From positions 310,001 through 374,000 of the forward strand of contig NZ_BMQB01000005.1 in assembly GCF_014647895.1 (NCBI RefSeq): 64,000 nt of DNA, read 5' to 3'. The translations under genes and the position numbers were made by a program. This document shows positions 1-8,855 of the stretch, one piece after another. Below the pieces are notes generated by a model that ran no database searches, was not told the origin of the DNA, and saw only the letters and a list, made by a program, of their open reading frames with translations. The stretch's first letter is position 1. Each line of letters begins with the position of its first letter. The DNA is from Pilimelia anulata (GTDB taxonomy: Bacteria; Actinomycetota; Actinomycetes; Mycobacteriales; Micromonosporaceae).

Positions 1-287
1 AGCCGGCCGTACCGGTCCATCGTCTCGGCCACGTCGACCAGCAGGCCGTGCGGCACCGGGTACCGGGACCAGCGCAGCAGCGCGTCCACCACCGCCTCGG
101 CGTCGTGCCCGGCGGCCCGGGCGTTCCACAGGCCGAGCGGGGTCAGCCGGTACGTGTGCACGTGCTCCGGCGACCGCTCCAGCTCGGCGAAGGGCGCGAT
201 GGCGCCCCGGCACGCCGCCGCGTCCGGGTGGTCGACCTCCAGCAGCAGCGTCTTGTCCGACTGCACGATCAGCGGTCCGCCGGTCAC
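1..287 (-). CDS. XPB-type DNA repair helicase, N-terminal fragment
   Basis: Only the first 95 codons are inside the window; the gene runs off the left edge. The reading begins at a GTG with GGGGAGGTGCG just upstream and gives a start like TGGPLIVQSDKTLLLEVDH, followed by a segment containing ELERSPEHVHTYRLTPLGLW. Both stretches match, from memory, the conserved N-terminus of actinobacterial XPB/RAD25-like superfamily 2 helicases, which are ATP-dependent 3'-5' DNA helicases linked to DNA repair. The helicase motifs themselves lie outside the window. The next gene upstream encodes a helicase-associated protein on the same strand, a pairing common in actinomycetes that supports the call. Confidence 0.85.
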   Translation of the reverse strand, partial: MTGGPLIVQSDKTLLLEVDHPDAAACRGAIAPFAELERSPEHVHTYRLTPLGLWNARAAGHDAEAVVDALLRWSRYPVPHGLLVDVAETMDRYGR

Positions 288-414
288 CGCACCTCCCCGC
301 GAGGAACCCGACGCCGCACCCTGCCGCGAAGATCCCAATGCTCCAGTGTCCCACGCCGTCCCGGAACCGCCAGGGGTCGCGCGCGCCGCCCCGCGGCGGC
401 ACCCCGCGGCCGGG

Positions 415-2820
415 TCAGTCCGGGACCGCCGCCGTGATCCGGTGCAGGGCGAACGTGTGCAGGGTCTCCGTCCGCTCGTCCTCCGCCCGCAGGTAGCCGG
501 CCGCCAGCGACACCGGCAGCACCAGCCGGGACAGGGTCGAGCCGTGCGCGTCCACGTACCCGACCCAGACCGGCTGCCGGTCCCGGACCGCCTGCTGGAG
601 CACCGCCAGCGCCTCGGTGTGCGACTGGACCGGCGCCGGCCCGGCGTCCGGGTGCCCCTGCGCCGCGCGCAGCGCCGCCGGCGCCCGGCGGGCGGCCGAC
701 GCCCGCGCCTCGCCCCGGCGCAGCGCCTCGATGATCCCGGCCAGCCGCACGTCGGTCAGCGCCGGCGCGGCCGGCAGCACCGGCCGGCGCGGCGCCGCGG
801 CGCCGGCCGCCCGCTGGGTGCGCGGGGTGGCCAGCAGCGCGGACCCGGCCGCGTCCTCCGGCACCGGCGCGTAGCCGGCGTCGCGCAGCGCCGCCACCAG
901 CCGGGCGCTCTGGTACGGCGAGACCAGCACCGTCGGCGCCAGCCGGCGCAGCCCCAGCGGCGCCAGCTTGCGGTCGGTGAGCACCTGGGCCAGCAGCGCC
1001 TGGTCGTCGCTGCGCAGGTACCCGCCGGCGGCGCCCGCGCGCAGCCCGCCGTGCCGCCGGCCCAGGTCGTCGACCAGGTACGTCAGCGCCTGCGGCACCG
1101 GCGTGCGGGACCGGCGGCGGAACAGCCCGTGCAGGTCGTCGGTGGTGTTCCCGGCGTCCAGCGCGCGGCGGACGCTCGCCTCGGTCACCCGGTACACGTT
1201 CGCCCCGCCGCCGGACTCGTGCTCGGCGGCCAGTTCCAGCTCGGCGGCCAGCGCCGGCTCCGGCGGCCCCGGTACGACGACGGTCAGGTCCGCCTGGACG
1301 AGGAAGTGGTCCACCGGCGCCGGCAGCAGCGGGTCCAGCGCCGCCGCCAGCGGGCCGAGCGCCGGGCCGGGGTCGCGGACGCCCAGCGGGTCGTCGTCGG
1401 CCGCCCCCTCGCCGTCGTCGAGCAGCAGCCGGCCGTACGAGGTCAGCGCGTCCCGGCCGGTCACCCCCAGCCGGGCGGCCTCGGCCGCGGCCTGGCGGGT
1501 GGCCTCCTCGCGGCCGGTGACCCGCCGCGGCCAGCGCCACGCGACCAGCCCCAGCAGCTCCTCCGCCGGCGGCGCGGCGCCCGGCGGCAGCGCGGCCAGC
1601 GCCCCGAGCACCGACCGGCGCAGCAGCGGCGTGCCGGACCGCTCGACCTCGCCGGCCAGCGCGGTCACCGGCTTGTCCCGGTCGTCCCGGCTGCCGACCA
1701 GGCCGGGCTGGCGGGGCATCGTCCACCAGGCGTCGGCCAGCGCCGCCCAGCGCGCGGCCAGCGGCAGCACCCGCCACGTGTCGTACCGCGGGGTCGGCAG
1801 CAGGCCCGGGTTCGGCGCGCCCTCGGACCCGGCCACCAGCGCGGCGGCGGCGCACACCTCCAGCAGCAGCGCCGCCGTCGCCTCGTCCACCCCGGCGTCG
1901 CGGGCCAGCCGGCGGAGCTGCTGCACGCCCACCCCGCCGGCCCGCAGCAGCGGCACCGGCTCGGCGGCCAGGACCGCCAGCAGCGCCTCCGCCTGCCGGA
2001 CCGCCTCCATCGCCTGCCCGGCCCCGGCCGCGTCGGCCGCGGCCGGCTCGCGCACGGCGGCCACCGCCGGCGGCTCCGGGCGCAGCGGCCCGAGCGGGCC
2101 GGTGTCGCGGCGCAGCAGCAGGCCGACCTCGCGGGGCAGCTCGACCGTCTCGTACCGGTCCGGCTCGACCGCCCCGCCCGGCACGCCGGTGGGGGCGAGC
2201 AGCCGCTCGCCGACCAGCCACACCACCGGGCTGTCCGGCTCGGCGGCGCTCTCCCGGCCGCGGCGGGCGCCCGAGCGGCGCTCGACCGACTCGGCGGCCA
2301 CCGTGCCGACCGGCGGGCCGGCGGCGAGCCGGTCCAGCACCGCGCGGGCGGCCGGCGGCGCCGCCAGCACCGCCCGGCGCAGCCGGGCCGGGTCCGCGGC
2401 GAGCGCGGCCACGGCCGCCCCGAGCTGGATCGCCGGCCGCCCCAGCCCGGCCGGGTACGGCCCGCACACCTCGTCCACGCCGCCGGCCACCTCGACCGCG
2501 TCGTCCGGGCCGACGACCAGGTACGCCGCCCGCAGCGCCGCCAGCGCCGTGGCCGCCGCGGGCGTGCCGCCGGTGTACCCGGCGATGGCCGCCGCGGTGG
2601 CCCGGCCCTCCTCGTCGCGGGCCAGCCGCACGCCGTCCAGGACGCGCAGCGTGAACTCGTCCAGCCCGTCCAGCACCCGGGCGGCGCTGTGCCGGGTCTG
2701 GGCCCGGGCGGCCAGGGCGGTCAGGTCGCTGGGCACGGGCACGACGAGGTCGGGGCGCCGGCGCAGCAGTGCCGCCAGCTCCCCGTCGTCGAGCCCGCGC
2801 AGTACGTCACTCAGAGACAT
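415..2820 (-). CDS. Helicase-associated domain protein (XPB/Ssl2-like N-terminal family)
   Basis: An 801-residue protein, rich in Ala, Leu and Arg, with an ATG start. The beginning (SLSDVLRGLDDGELAALLRR) and the middle (VDHFLVQADLTVVVPG, near residue 510) fit the actinobacterial helicase_C_3/XPB-associated family. The C-terminus (VWVGYVDAHG, then LVLPVSLAAGYLRAEDE) resembles a WYL-like ligand-binding fold. No Walker motifs were seen, so it is unlikely to be an ATPase itself. It lies directly upstream of the XPB helicase gene on the same strand and is likely co-transcribed with it. Its exact role, probably a helicase partner or regulator, is inferred from family and context. Confidence 0.8.
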   Translation of the reverse strand: MSLSDVLRGLDDGELAALLRRRPDLVVPVPSDLTALAARAQTRHSAARVLDGLDEFTLRVLDGVRLARDEEGRATAAAIAGYTGGTPAAATALAALRAAYLVVGPDDAVEVAGGVDEVCGPYPAGLGRPAIQLGAAVAALAADPARLRRAVLAAPPAARAVLDRLAAGPPVGTVAAESVERRSGARRGRESAAEPDSPVVWLVGERLLAPTGVPGGAVEPDRYETVELPREVGLLLRRDTGPLGPLRPEPPAVAAVREPAAADAAGAGQAMEAVRQAEALLAVLAAEPVPLLRAGGVGVQQLRRLARDAGVDEATAALLLEVCAAAALVAGSEGAPNPGLLPTPRYDTWRVLPLAARWAALADAWWTMPRQPGLVGSRDDRDKPVTALAGEVERSGTPLLRRSVLGALAALPPGAAPPAEELLGLVAWRWPRRVTGREEATRQAAAEAARLGVTGRDALTSYGRLLLDDGEGAADDDPLGVRDPGPALGPLAAALDPLLPAPVDHFLVQADLTVVVPGPPEPALAAELELAAEHESGGGANVYRVTEASVRRALDAGNTTDDLHGLFRRRSRTPVPQALTYLVDDLGRRHGGLRAGAAGGYLRSDDQALLAQVLTDRKLAPLGLRRLAPTVLVSPYQSARLVAALRDAGYAPVPEDAAGSALLATPRTQRAAGAAAPRRPVLPAAPALTDVRLAGIIEALRRGEARASAARRAPAALRAAQGHPDAGPAPVQSHTEALAVLQQAVRDRQPVWVGYVDAHGSTLSRLVLPVSLAAGYLRAEDERTETLHTFALHRITAAVPD

Positions 2821-2900
2821 CGCCCACCAACGCTACCCGCCGCGAGGCCCGACCCGACCCGGCCCGCTCGCCGCGCCCCGCCCGTGACTACGGTGGGTAC

Positions 2901-3500
2901 ATGCGCGCGGTGGTGGGCTTCGACCTGGACCTGACCCTGGTGGACTCCCGGCCCGGCATCGCGGCGGTGTGGCGCCGGTTCGCCGCCGAGACCGGTACGC
3001 CGGTCGACGTCGACCTGGTCTGCGCCCGGCTCGGCCCGCCGCTGGCCGCCGAGATGGCCAACTGGGTGCCCGCCGACCGGGTGCCGGCCGCGGTGGCCCG
3101 GTACCGGGAGCTGTACCCGGCGTACGCCATCGACCCCAGCCCCGCGCTGCCCGGCGCGGCCGACGCGCTCGCCGCGATCCGCGCGGCCGGCGGCCGGGCC
3201 GTCGTCATCACCGCCAAGCTCGGCCGGCTCGCCGCGCTGCACCTGGACCACCTCGGGCTGGCCGTCGACGCGGTGGCCGGCGACTGCTTCGGCCCCGGCA
3301 AGACCGCGGCGATGCGCGCGCACGGCGTGACCGTCTTCGTCGGCGACCACACCGCCGACATGGCCAGCGCCGTCGCGGCCGGGGTGCCGGGCGTCGGCGT
3401 GACCACCGGCCCGCACGACGCGGCGGCGCTGACCGCGGCCGGCGCGGTCGCCGTCCTCGATGGGCTGGGCGGGCTGCCGGGGTGGTTGCGGCAGAGCTAG
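2901..3500 (+). CDS. HAD-family phosphatase
   Basis: A 199-residue soluble hydrolase of the haloacid dehalogenase superfamily. Motif I is FDLDLTLVDS near residue 8, with nucleophile and acid/base Asp in the DxDxT arrangement. Motif II is VVITAK near residue 100, with Thr followed by Lys. The motif IV acid is in VFVGDHTADM near residue 147. A helical cap lies between motifs I and II, as in the phosphoglycolate phosphatase-like branch. The substrate cannot be read from the sequence. It is divergent from the helicase-associated gene, with an 80-nt intergenic region that probably holds both promoters. Confidence 0.85.
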   Translation: MRAVVGFDLDLTLVDSRPGIAAVWRRFAAETGTPVDVDLVCARLGPPLAAEMANWVPADRVPAAVARYRELYPAYAIDPSPALPGAADALAAIRAAGGRAVVITAKLGRLAALHLDHLGLAVDAVAGDCFGPGKTAAMRAHGVTVFVGDHTADMASAVAAGVPGVGVTTGPHDAAALTAAGAVAVLDGLGGLPGWLRQS

Positions 3501-3633
3501 CCTTGATGTCCGGTTGGCGTGTCGCGTACCGACGCCGGCGCGCCGCGGCCCAGCGGGGGCGCGGACGGCGACCGGGCCGCCCGCCGGACCTGCACGTGCC
3601 AGCAATTCCCCCAAGCCGAAGTCGAGGTCAGCG

Positions 3634-4020
3634 GTGCCGACGGGTCGAGTCAAGTGGTACGACGCGGAGAAGGGCTACGGGTTCGTCACCAGCGACGAGG
3701 GCGGGGACGTGTTCCTGCCCAAGGGTTCGCTGCCCAGCGGGGTGACCGAGCTCAAGAGCGGGCAGAAGGTGGAGTTCGGCGTGGTGGAGAGCCGCCGCGG
3801 CAACCAGGCGCTCGGCGTGACGCTGCTGGACGCGCCGCCGTCGGTGACCGAGCTGCGCCGCCGGCCGGCGGAGGAGCTGCACGGGGTCATCGAGGACATG
3901 ATCAAGGTGCTGGAGGCGAAGATCCAGCCGGACCTGCGCCGGGGCCGCTTCCCGGACCGCAAGACGTCGCAGAAGATCGCCGAGGTCGTGCACCACGTCG
4001 CCCGCGAACTGGAGACCTGA
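3634..4020 (+). CDS. Cold-shock domain protein with C-terminal helical extension
   Basis: The first 65 residues are a cold-shock domain: GRVKWYDAEKGYGFV contains the RNP1-like KGYGFV, and DVFLPKGSL fills the RNP2 position. It should bind single-stranded RNA or DNA. A further 60 residues (ELRRRPAEELHGVIEDMIKV and onward to HHVARELET) look helical and are not part of classical 67-residue Csp proteins; this longer form occurs in actinobacteria. A GTG start at VPTGRVKW is chosen because it sits behind CGAGGTCAG and gives the normal Csp N-terminus. The reading frame is open further upstream, but that part is low in similarity to anything. Confidence 0.85.
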   Translation: MPTGRVKWYDAEKGYGFVTSDEGGDVFLPKGSLPSGVTELKSGQKVEFGVVESRRGNQALGVTLLDAPPSVTELRRRPAEELHGVIEDMIKVLEAKIQPDLRRGRFPDRKTSQKIAEVVHHVARELET

Positions 4021-4100
4021 GCCGCGCCGCCGCGCGGGCGTCGCCGGTCGGGGGACGGCGGCGCGCGCCGGGCGGGGCGCGGACGACGCAATAGCGCCGC

Positions 4101-4161
4101 CGTGCAGCGCAGGGGCCGGGCGTGGTTCAGCGCAGGGGCGGCGTGGTTCAGCGCAGGGGCG
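4101..4161. repeat. Short tandem repeat duplicating the 3' end of mqnD
   Basis: Two exact 20-bp copies of CGTGGTTCAGCGCAGGGGCG lie one base apart, preceded by a partial copy (CGTGCAGCGCAGGGGC). Read on the minus strand, each copy contains the last codons and TGA stop of mqnD, so the gene end appears to have been duplicated by slippage. The effect on the protein is nil because the first stop is used. Confidence 0.75.
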
Positions 4162-4960
4162 GGGCGGCCGGGGTCAGGCCGGCCGCCGCGGCGCGGCCCA
4201 GCAGCGCCCCGGCGGCGGCGTACCCCTCGTCGCCGAGGGCCGCGGTGAAGTTGTTGACGTACAGGGCGATGTGCGCGTCCACCACGTCCGGCTCCAGCTC
4301 CTGCGCGTGCGCCAGCACGTAGTCGCGGGACGCCGCCGGGTCGGCCCATGCCCGCCGTACCGAGTCGCCCACCCACGCCGCCGCCGCGGCCGGGTCCACC
4401 GCGCCGCGGCGGGCGAGGATCGCGCCGAGCGGGATCGGCAGCCCGGTGTCCGCCTCCCACCACTGCCCGAGGTCGACCAGCGCCGTCAGCCCGTACCGGG
4501 GGTAGGTGAACCGGGCCTCGTGGATCACCAGCCCGGCGTCGTACCGGCCGGCGGCCACCCCCGGCATGATCTCGTGGAACGGCGCCACCTCGATCCGGCC
4601 CGGCGGCCGGCCGGCGGCCCACAGCCGCATCAGCAGGTACGCCGTCGTCCGGTCGCCCGGCACCGCCACGGTCGCCCCGGCGACGTCGAGGTCGGGGGTG
4701 CGGGCGAGCAGCAGCGGGCCGCAGCCGCGGCCGAGCGCCCCGCCGCAGGGCAGCAGGTGGTAGTCGCCGAGCAGCCAGGGCAGCGCCGCGAAGCTGACCT
4801 TCACCAGGTCGAACGCGCCGCCGGCCGCGGCGGTGTTGGTGACGTCCACGTCGGCGTACGTGACGTCGACCGGCGGGGCGCCGGGCACCGCGCCGTGCAC
4901 GAGCGCGTGGAAGACGAACGTGTCGTTCGGGCAGGGGGAGATCGCCAGCGACAGACTCAC
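4148..4960 (-). CDS. mqnD: 1,4-dihydroxy-6-naphthoate synthase (futalosine pathway)
   Basis: 270 residues, close to the usual length for MqnD, which converts cyclic dehypoxanthinyl futalosine to 1,4-dihydroxy-6-naphthoate in menaquinone biosynthesis. Diagnostic segments include the N-terminal LAISPCPNDTFVFHALVHG, the glycine-rich CGGALGRGCGPLLLA and the periplasmic-binding-like region GLVIHEARFTYP with the conserved His in IHEAR. An ATG start is used. The futalosine hydrolase gene mqnB follows two genes downstream on the same strand, so this is part of a small menaquinone operon. The 3' end overlaps a tandem repeat. Confidence 0.93.
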   Translation of the reverse strand: MSLSLAISPCPNDTFVFHALVHGAVPGAPPVDVTYADVDVTNTAAAGGAFDLVKVSFAALPWLLGDYHLLPCGGALGRGCGPLLLARTPDLDVAGATVAVPGDRTTAYLLMRLWAAGRPPGRIEVAPFHEIMPGVAAGRYDAGLVIHEARFTYPRYGLTALVDLGQWWEADTGLPIPLGAILARRGAVDPAAAAAWVGDSVRRAWADPAASRDYVLAHAQELEPDVVDAHIALYVNNFTAALGDEGYAAAGALLGRAAAAGLTPAAPPLR

Positions 4961-4997
4961 CGCCCCACCGTACGGGCCCCGGTCCGCGGGCCCGGCG

Positions 4998-5465
4998 TCA
5001 GCCGATCTCGGTGCGGGTCAGCACCAGCTCGCCGGTCTGCGGGTACGCGTGCCACGTCCGCCAGCCCACCCGCCCGGCCCGGCGGGTCACCTGGAGCGCG
5101 GTGATCGCGTCGGGGTGGCCGGGGAAGGCGCCGACCAGCCCGTACGGGTCCGCGGCCACCATCCGCCGGACGATCGCCACCTCCGCGCTCAGCGCCGCGG
5201 CGCCCGGCCGGCGTACCTCGGCGGCGAACCGCAGCCCGTCCACCTCGGCCCGCTCCGGCAGGTGCGCCGGGCCGTCCGGCAGGCAGGCGACGGTCTCGAT
5301 CCGGTCGTCCAGGACGACCTGGTGGGACGCCCCGAGCAGGTGCAGGCTGACGCCGGGGTCGGGCAGCGCGAGCGAGTACAGCGCCGGCAGCCGCGGCAGG
5401 GACAGCGTGAAGCTCAGGTCCCCGGCCGCGGTGTCCGCGTAGGCGGTGTCGAGGCTGACCAGCAC
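4998..5465 (-). CDS. DUF2617 family protein
   Basis: A 155-residue soluble protein with no membrane segment. The start LVSLDTAYADTAAGDLSF and the internal LHLLGASHQVVL followed by ETVACLP match, from memory, the actinobacterial DUF2617 family of unknown function. A GTG start is preferred because GGGGAGGGAAC lies immediately before it and the upstream extension (MAAAWYRPVDRR) looks unlike coding sequence. It sits between mqnB and mqnD on the same strand with short gaps, which suggests co-transcription but says little about its role. Confidence 0.75.
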   Translation of the reverse strand: MLVSLDTAYADTAAGDLSFTLSLPRLPALYSLALPDPGVSLHLLGASHQVVLDDRIETVACLPDGPAHLPERAEVDGLRFAAEVRRPGAAALSAEVAIVRRMVAADPYGLVGAFPGHPDAITALQVTRRAGRVGWRTWHAYPQTGELVLTRTEIG

Positions 5466-5531
5466 GTTCCCTCCCCGGTCGATGGTTTCCGGTCGGCGAT
5501 CGACCGGACGGTACCAAGCCGCCGCCACGGT

Positions 5532-6194
5532 TCACCCGCGCGGCGCCGCCCCGGCGAGCGCCGCCACGGCCGGGGCGGCGGCGGTGAGCGCGGCGAACGC
5601 CGCCGGCAGCCGCCACGCGGACCGGTCCAGCGGGCCGATCCCGTTGGACACCGTCCGCAGCTCCGCGAACGGCAGCCCGGCCCCGGCGGCGGCCACCGCC
5701 ACGCCGAAGCCCTCCATCGCCTCGGCGACCATCGCCGGGTACGCCGCCCGCAGCACGCCGGTCGACGCCGCCGTGCCGGTCACCGTGGTCACGGTGACGA
5801 TCTCGCCGACCAGCGCCGCGGGCAGCGCCGCGGCGAGCGGGCGCAGCAGCGCGCCGGCCGCCTCGACCACCGTGGTCGCGCCGAACCCGATCTCCTCGAT
5901 CGGCTGGAACCCGTCCGGCGTCTCCGCGCCGAGCCACGCGGCCACCGCGCGCGTACCGAGCACGGTCGCGCCGAGCGGCGCGACCCCGACGACGCCGCCG
6001 GCGATGCCGGCGTTGACCACCGCGGCGTACGGCGTGCCCCGCCCCTCGGCGAGCGCGAGCAGCCGCGCGGTGCCGGCGGCCGCGGCGGCGGGCCCGATGC
6101 CCACGGCGTGCACGGCGACGTCGGCGCCGGCCGGCAGCCCCGCCCGGACGGCGTCGGCCTCCGGCTCGACGGCGGTGATGATCAGTACGGTCAC
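5532..6194 (-). CDS. mqnB: Futalosine hydrolase
   Basis: A 220-residue nucleosidase of the purine nucleoside phosphorylase/MTAN fold. It should release hypoxanthine from futalosine in the alternative menaquinone pathway. Family signatures are the N-terminal TVLIITAVEPEADAV, the glycine-rich VVNAGIAGGV near residue 62, and the C-terminal AEAMEGFGVA and RTVSNGIGPLDRSAW (compare E-S-M-E-G and S-D/N in MTAN-like enzymes). The GTG start follows GGAGGAGACGA and overlaps the stop of the upstream membrane protein gene by four bases, so translation is coupled. With mqnD nearby, two of the futalosine pathway steps are encoded here. Confidence 0.92.
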   Translation of the reverse strand: MTVLIITAVEPEADAVRAGLPAGADVAVHAVGIGPAAAAAGTARLLALAEGRGTPYAAVVNAGIAGGVVGVAPLGATVLGTRAVAAWLGAETPDGFQPIEEIGFGATTVVEAAGALLRPLAAALPAALVGEIVTVTTVTGTAASTGVLRAAYPAMVAEAMEGFGVAVAAAGAGLPFAELRTVSNGIGPLDRSAWRLPAAFAALTAAAPAVAALAGAAPRG

Positions 6195-7924
6195 TCGTCT
6201 CCTCCGGGGGGCGGGCCGGCCGACGGCCGGTAGACGTGGAAGCCGGGCGGGGCGGGCGCGCCGGGCGGGGTCCCGGGCGCGGGGCGGGCGCGCGGCGGCC
6301 CGGGCCGCCGCTCGGGGACGTCGTCGGCCTCCCGCCACCAGTCGGTGTCGCCGCCCCCCGCCGCGCCGCCGCCGGCCGCCCGGTCGGCGGACCCGCGCCG
6401 GTCGTCCCCGCGCTCGGTGCTGCGGTCGTCGCGTCGGACCGGTCGGCGTTCGGTCCCGGCGCGGCCCGGTTCGGCGCCCGGCCGGCGGCCCGCGCCGCGG
6501 CCACCCGCGCCGGGTTCGCCCGCGCCGGGTTCGGCCACTGTGGGGCCGGCCGGGCCCGCGGCGGCACCGCGTGCGTCCGGCCCGGACCGGTCGGCGGCGT
6601 CGGGGCCCGCGGTCGCGTCCGGCCCGGATCGGTCGGCGGGGTCGCCGGTCGGCCGGTCGCGCGGCGCGCGGTGCGGCCAGAGCAGGACCGCGCCGGCGAG
6701 CGCCCCGACCGCCGCCGCCGCGATCGCCGCCGCCGGTACCGCCCACACGCCCGCGGCCAGCCCCGCCGGCACGGCCGCCGCGCGCAGCGCGGTCCCCACC
6801 GCCGCGGCCGCGCCGCCGGCCCGGTCGGCCGCGGTGGTGAGCACGCCCGCGGTACCGGCCGCCGCGAGGCAGACCAGCGCGAGCAGCGCCGGCTCCAGCA
6901 GCGCCCCCGCGGCGAGCGCGCCCGTGCCGAGCAGCGCCGCCGGTCCGGCCCAGCGCGGCACCCGTACCCATCGCCCGGTCACCGCCCCGACGAGGACGCC
7001 CGCGGCGACGGCGGCGCCGCCGGCGATCAGCGGCCCGTTGCCGAGCCCGCCGCTGCCGCGGAACCCGCGCAGCAGCAGCGGTACGAGCAGCGTCACGGTC
7101 AGCGCCAGCCACCCGCCGGCCGCGGCCCATACCGGCCACGGCGACCCGCCGCCCCGGGCCCACCACCATCCCGGACGGTGCTCGCCGGCACCCGGCGCGC
7201 CGCCGCCGGTCCTCGCGGCACCGGCCGCCCGGCCGCCGCCCACCGCCCACGCCGCGGCCGCGGCGTCGTCCGGGGCCGGCAGCCGCAGGGCCGGTACGAG
7301 GCCGAGGATCAGCAGGACGAACGCGAGCTGCGCCGGCCGGCTCGGCCCCATCGCGAGCGCGACCAGCCCGAGCGGCGCGGCGAAGATCCCCGCCACCACC
7401 CCGTGCACCCGCACCCGGGCCCGGGCGCGGTCCCGGGCGGCTCCGGCCACCGTGGACAGCAGCGCCGCCAGCCCCACCCGGTACAGCAGGGCCAGCGCGA
7501 GCAGCCCCCCGGCCGCGGCCCACCACGCCCCGGTCACCGCGGCGCCGGCGAGCCACCAGGCCAGCACGGCCCGGCCGGCCAGCGTCAGCAGCGGCACGTA
7601 CCGGGCGGCGGGGGCCAGCCGCGGGCCGGCCCGCAGCACCCCGACGGCCGCGCCGGCGAGCAGCGCCGCGGCGGCGAGCGCGGTGAGCGACGCGTACGGC
7701 CGCAGCCCCGGCACCGGCGGCGCGAGCAGCGCGCGCAGGACGCCCAGCACGACGAGGGTGTCCGCGGCGCAGGACGCGGCGTGCACACGCCGGACGTGCC
7801 GCAGCGCGTCGGTGGCCGGCGGCGGCATGGCGCGGCCGGCGGCGCGGCCGGTGCGCGCGGCGGCGCCGAACAGGAGGCGGACGATCCCGCCGAGCAGGTA
7901 CGAGACCGCGCGGATGACCGGCAT
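6191..7924 (-). CDS. Large integral membrane protein, MFS-like, unknown function
   Basis: 577 residues. Roughly the first 400 form about a dozen hydrophobic stretches rich in Ala, Leu and Gly (for example LTLLVPLLL and AGILVGAVTG-like segments), consistent with an MFS-type fold. The last 140 residues are a disordered, charged tail rich in Asp, Arg, Pro and Gly, with DRSGPDA repeated, ending in a motif around FHVYRPSAGPP. The ATG start gives PVIRAVSYLLGGIVRLLFGA. It is coupled to mqnB by a four-base overlap. The substrate is unknown; similar proteins accompany mqnB in other actinomycetes, as far as I recall. Confidence 0.7.
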   Translation of the reverse strand: MPVIRAVSYLLGGIVRLLFGAAARTGRAAGRAMPPPATDALRHVRRVHAASCAADTLVVLGVLRALLAPPVPGLRPYASLTALAAAALLAGAAVGVLRAGPRLAPAARYVPLLTLAGRAVLAWWLAGAAVTGAWWAAAGGLLALALLYRVGLAALLSTVAGAARDRARARVRVHGVVAGIFAAPLGLVALAMGPSRPAQLAFVLLILGLVPALRLPAPDDAAAAAWAVGGGRAAGAARTGGGAPGAGEHRPGWWWARGGGSPWPVWAAAGGWLALTVTLLVPLLLRGFRGSGGLGNGPLIAGGAAVAAGVLVGAVTGRWVRVPRWAGPAALLGTGALAAGALLEPALLALVCLAAAGTAGVLTTAADRAGGAAAAVGTALRAAAVPAGLAAGVWAVPAAAIAAAAVGALAGAVLLWPHRAPRDRPTGDPADRSGPDATAGPDAADRSGPDARGAAAGPAGPTVAEPGAGEPGAGGRGAGRRPGAEPGRAGTERRPVRRDDRSTERGDDRRGSADRAAGGGAAGGGDTDWWREADDVPERRPGPPRARPAPGTPPGAPAPPGFHVYRPSAGPPPGGDE

Positions 7925-8018
7925 GGGCCCATCCTGGCGCACCGGGACCCGCCCCGCCGTACCGGCCACGCCGCCGCACGGGGAGTCCGCCAGCGGGAAC
8001 CGGGTGGGATGCGGAAGA

Positions 8019-8843
8019 ATGGCCGACGTGACCAGGACTACCGCCGCCCGACCCCGTCTCGACTCCGCCTGCGCGAGCGCCGTCGAGCCGGCCCGCGCCG
8101 GGATCACGGAGGTCGGCGAGGGAGATATCGGTGCCCATCTCGGCGTGGTGGCCGAGGCCGAGCGGGTGGTCACCCACTACTTCGCGTGCGAGCTGCCGGG
8201 GTACGTCGGCTGGCGCTGGGCGGTCACCATCGCCCGGGCCCCGCGCAGCCGGACGGTGACGGTCTGCGAGACGGTCCTGCTGCCGGGCGACGCGGCGCTG
8301 CGCGCGCCGGCCTGGGTGCCGTGGCGGGAGCGGCTCCAGCCGGGCGACCTGGGCGTGGGCGACCTGCTGCCGACGTCCGCCGAGGACGATCGGCTCGCGC
8401 CCGCGTACCAGCTCTCCGAGGACCCGGCGGTCGAGGACATCAAGTGGGAGCTGGGCCTCGGCCGGGTCCGGGTGATGTCCCGGCTCGGGCGCGGCGAGGC
8501 GGCGCAGCGCTGGTACGACGGCGACCACGGCCCGAGCGCCCCGATCGCGGCGGCGGCGCCGAAGACCGCGCGCTGCGGCGGCTGCGGCTTCTACCTGCCG
8601 CTGGCCGGCGCGCTGCGGGCGACGTTCGGGGCGTGCGGCAACCTGTACGCGCCGGACGACGGCCGGGTGGTCAGCGTGGACCACGGCTGCGGCGCGCACT
8701 CCGAGGTGCTGGTGGAGCAGCCGGCGCCGGTGGAGGAGCTGCCGACGGTGTACGACGACACCGAACTGGAGTCGGTCGAGGTGAGCCGCGCGGCCGGCTC
8801 GGTCGCCGACGGGGAGCAGCCCGAGCCGTACGGCCACGGCTGA
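8019..8843 (+). CDS. DUF3027 family protein
   Basis: 274 residues with no obvious membrane segment. The central part (HYFACELPGYVGWRWAVTI, then VTVCETVLLPG) and the region around WVPWRERLQPGDLGVGDLLP match the actinobacterial DUF3027 family. The C-terminal third has a cysteine pair in CGGCGFYLPLAG and further Cys in FGACGN and DHGCG, which could bind a metal; this is an inference. It is divergent from the membrane protein gene. No function has been assigned to the family, to my knowledge. Confidence 0.85.
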   Translation: MADVTRTTAARPRLDSACASAVEPARAGITEVGEGDIGAHLGVVAEAERVVTHYFACELPGYVGWRWAVTIARAPRSRTVTVCETVLLPGDAALRAPAWVPWRERLQPGDLGVGDLLPTSAEDDRLAPAYQLSEDPAVEDIKWELGLGRVRVMSRLGRGEAAQRWYDGDHGPSAPIAAAAPKTARCGGCGFYLPLAGALRATFGACGNLYAPDDGRVVSVDHGCGAHSEVLVEQPAPVEELPTVYDDTELESVEVSRAAGSVADGEQPEPYGHG

Positions 8844-8855
8844 CCGCGTCCGACC

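Noticed and set aside
154..2934. 926-residue open frame on the plus strand at the left end
   Set aside because: Antisense to the helicase-associated protein gene, low complexity, no plausible start or domain.
5532..8837. 1101-residue frame on the minus strand that would fuse mqnB to upstream sequence
   Set aside because: Only the final 220 residues are a real protein (MqnB); the rest is the wrong frame of the membrane protein gene and antisense of the DUF3027 gene. The GTG with a good ribosome site at MqnB explains the gene.
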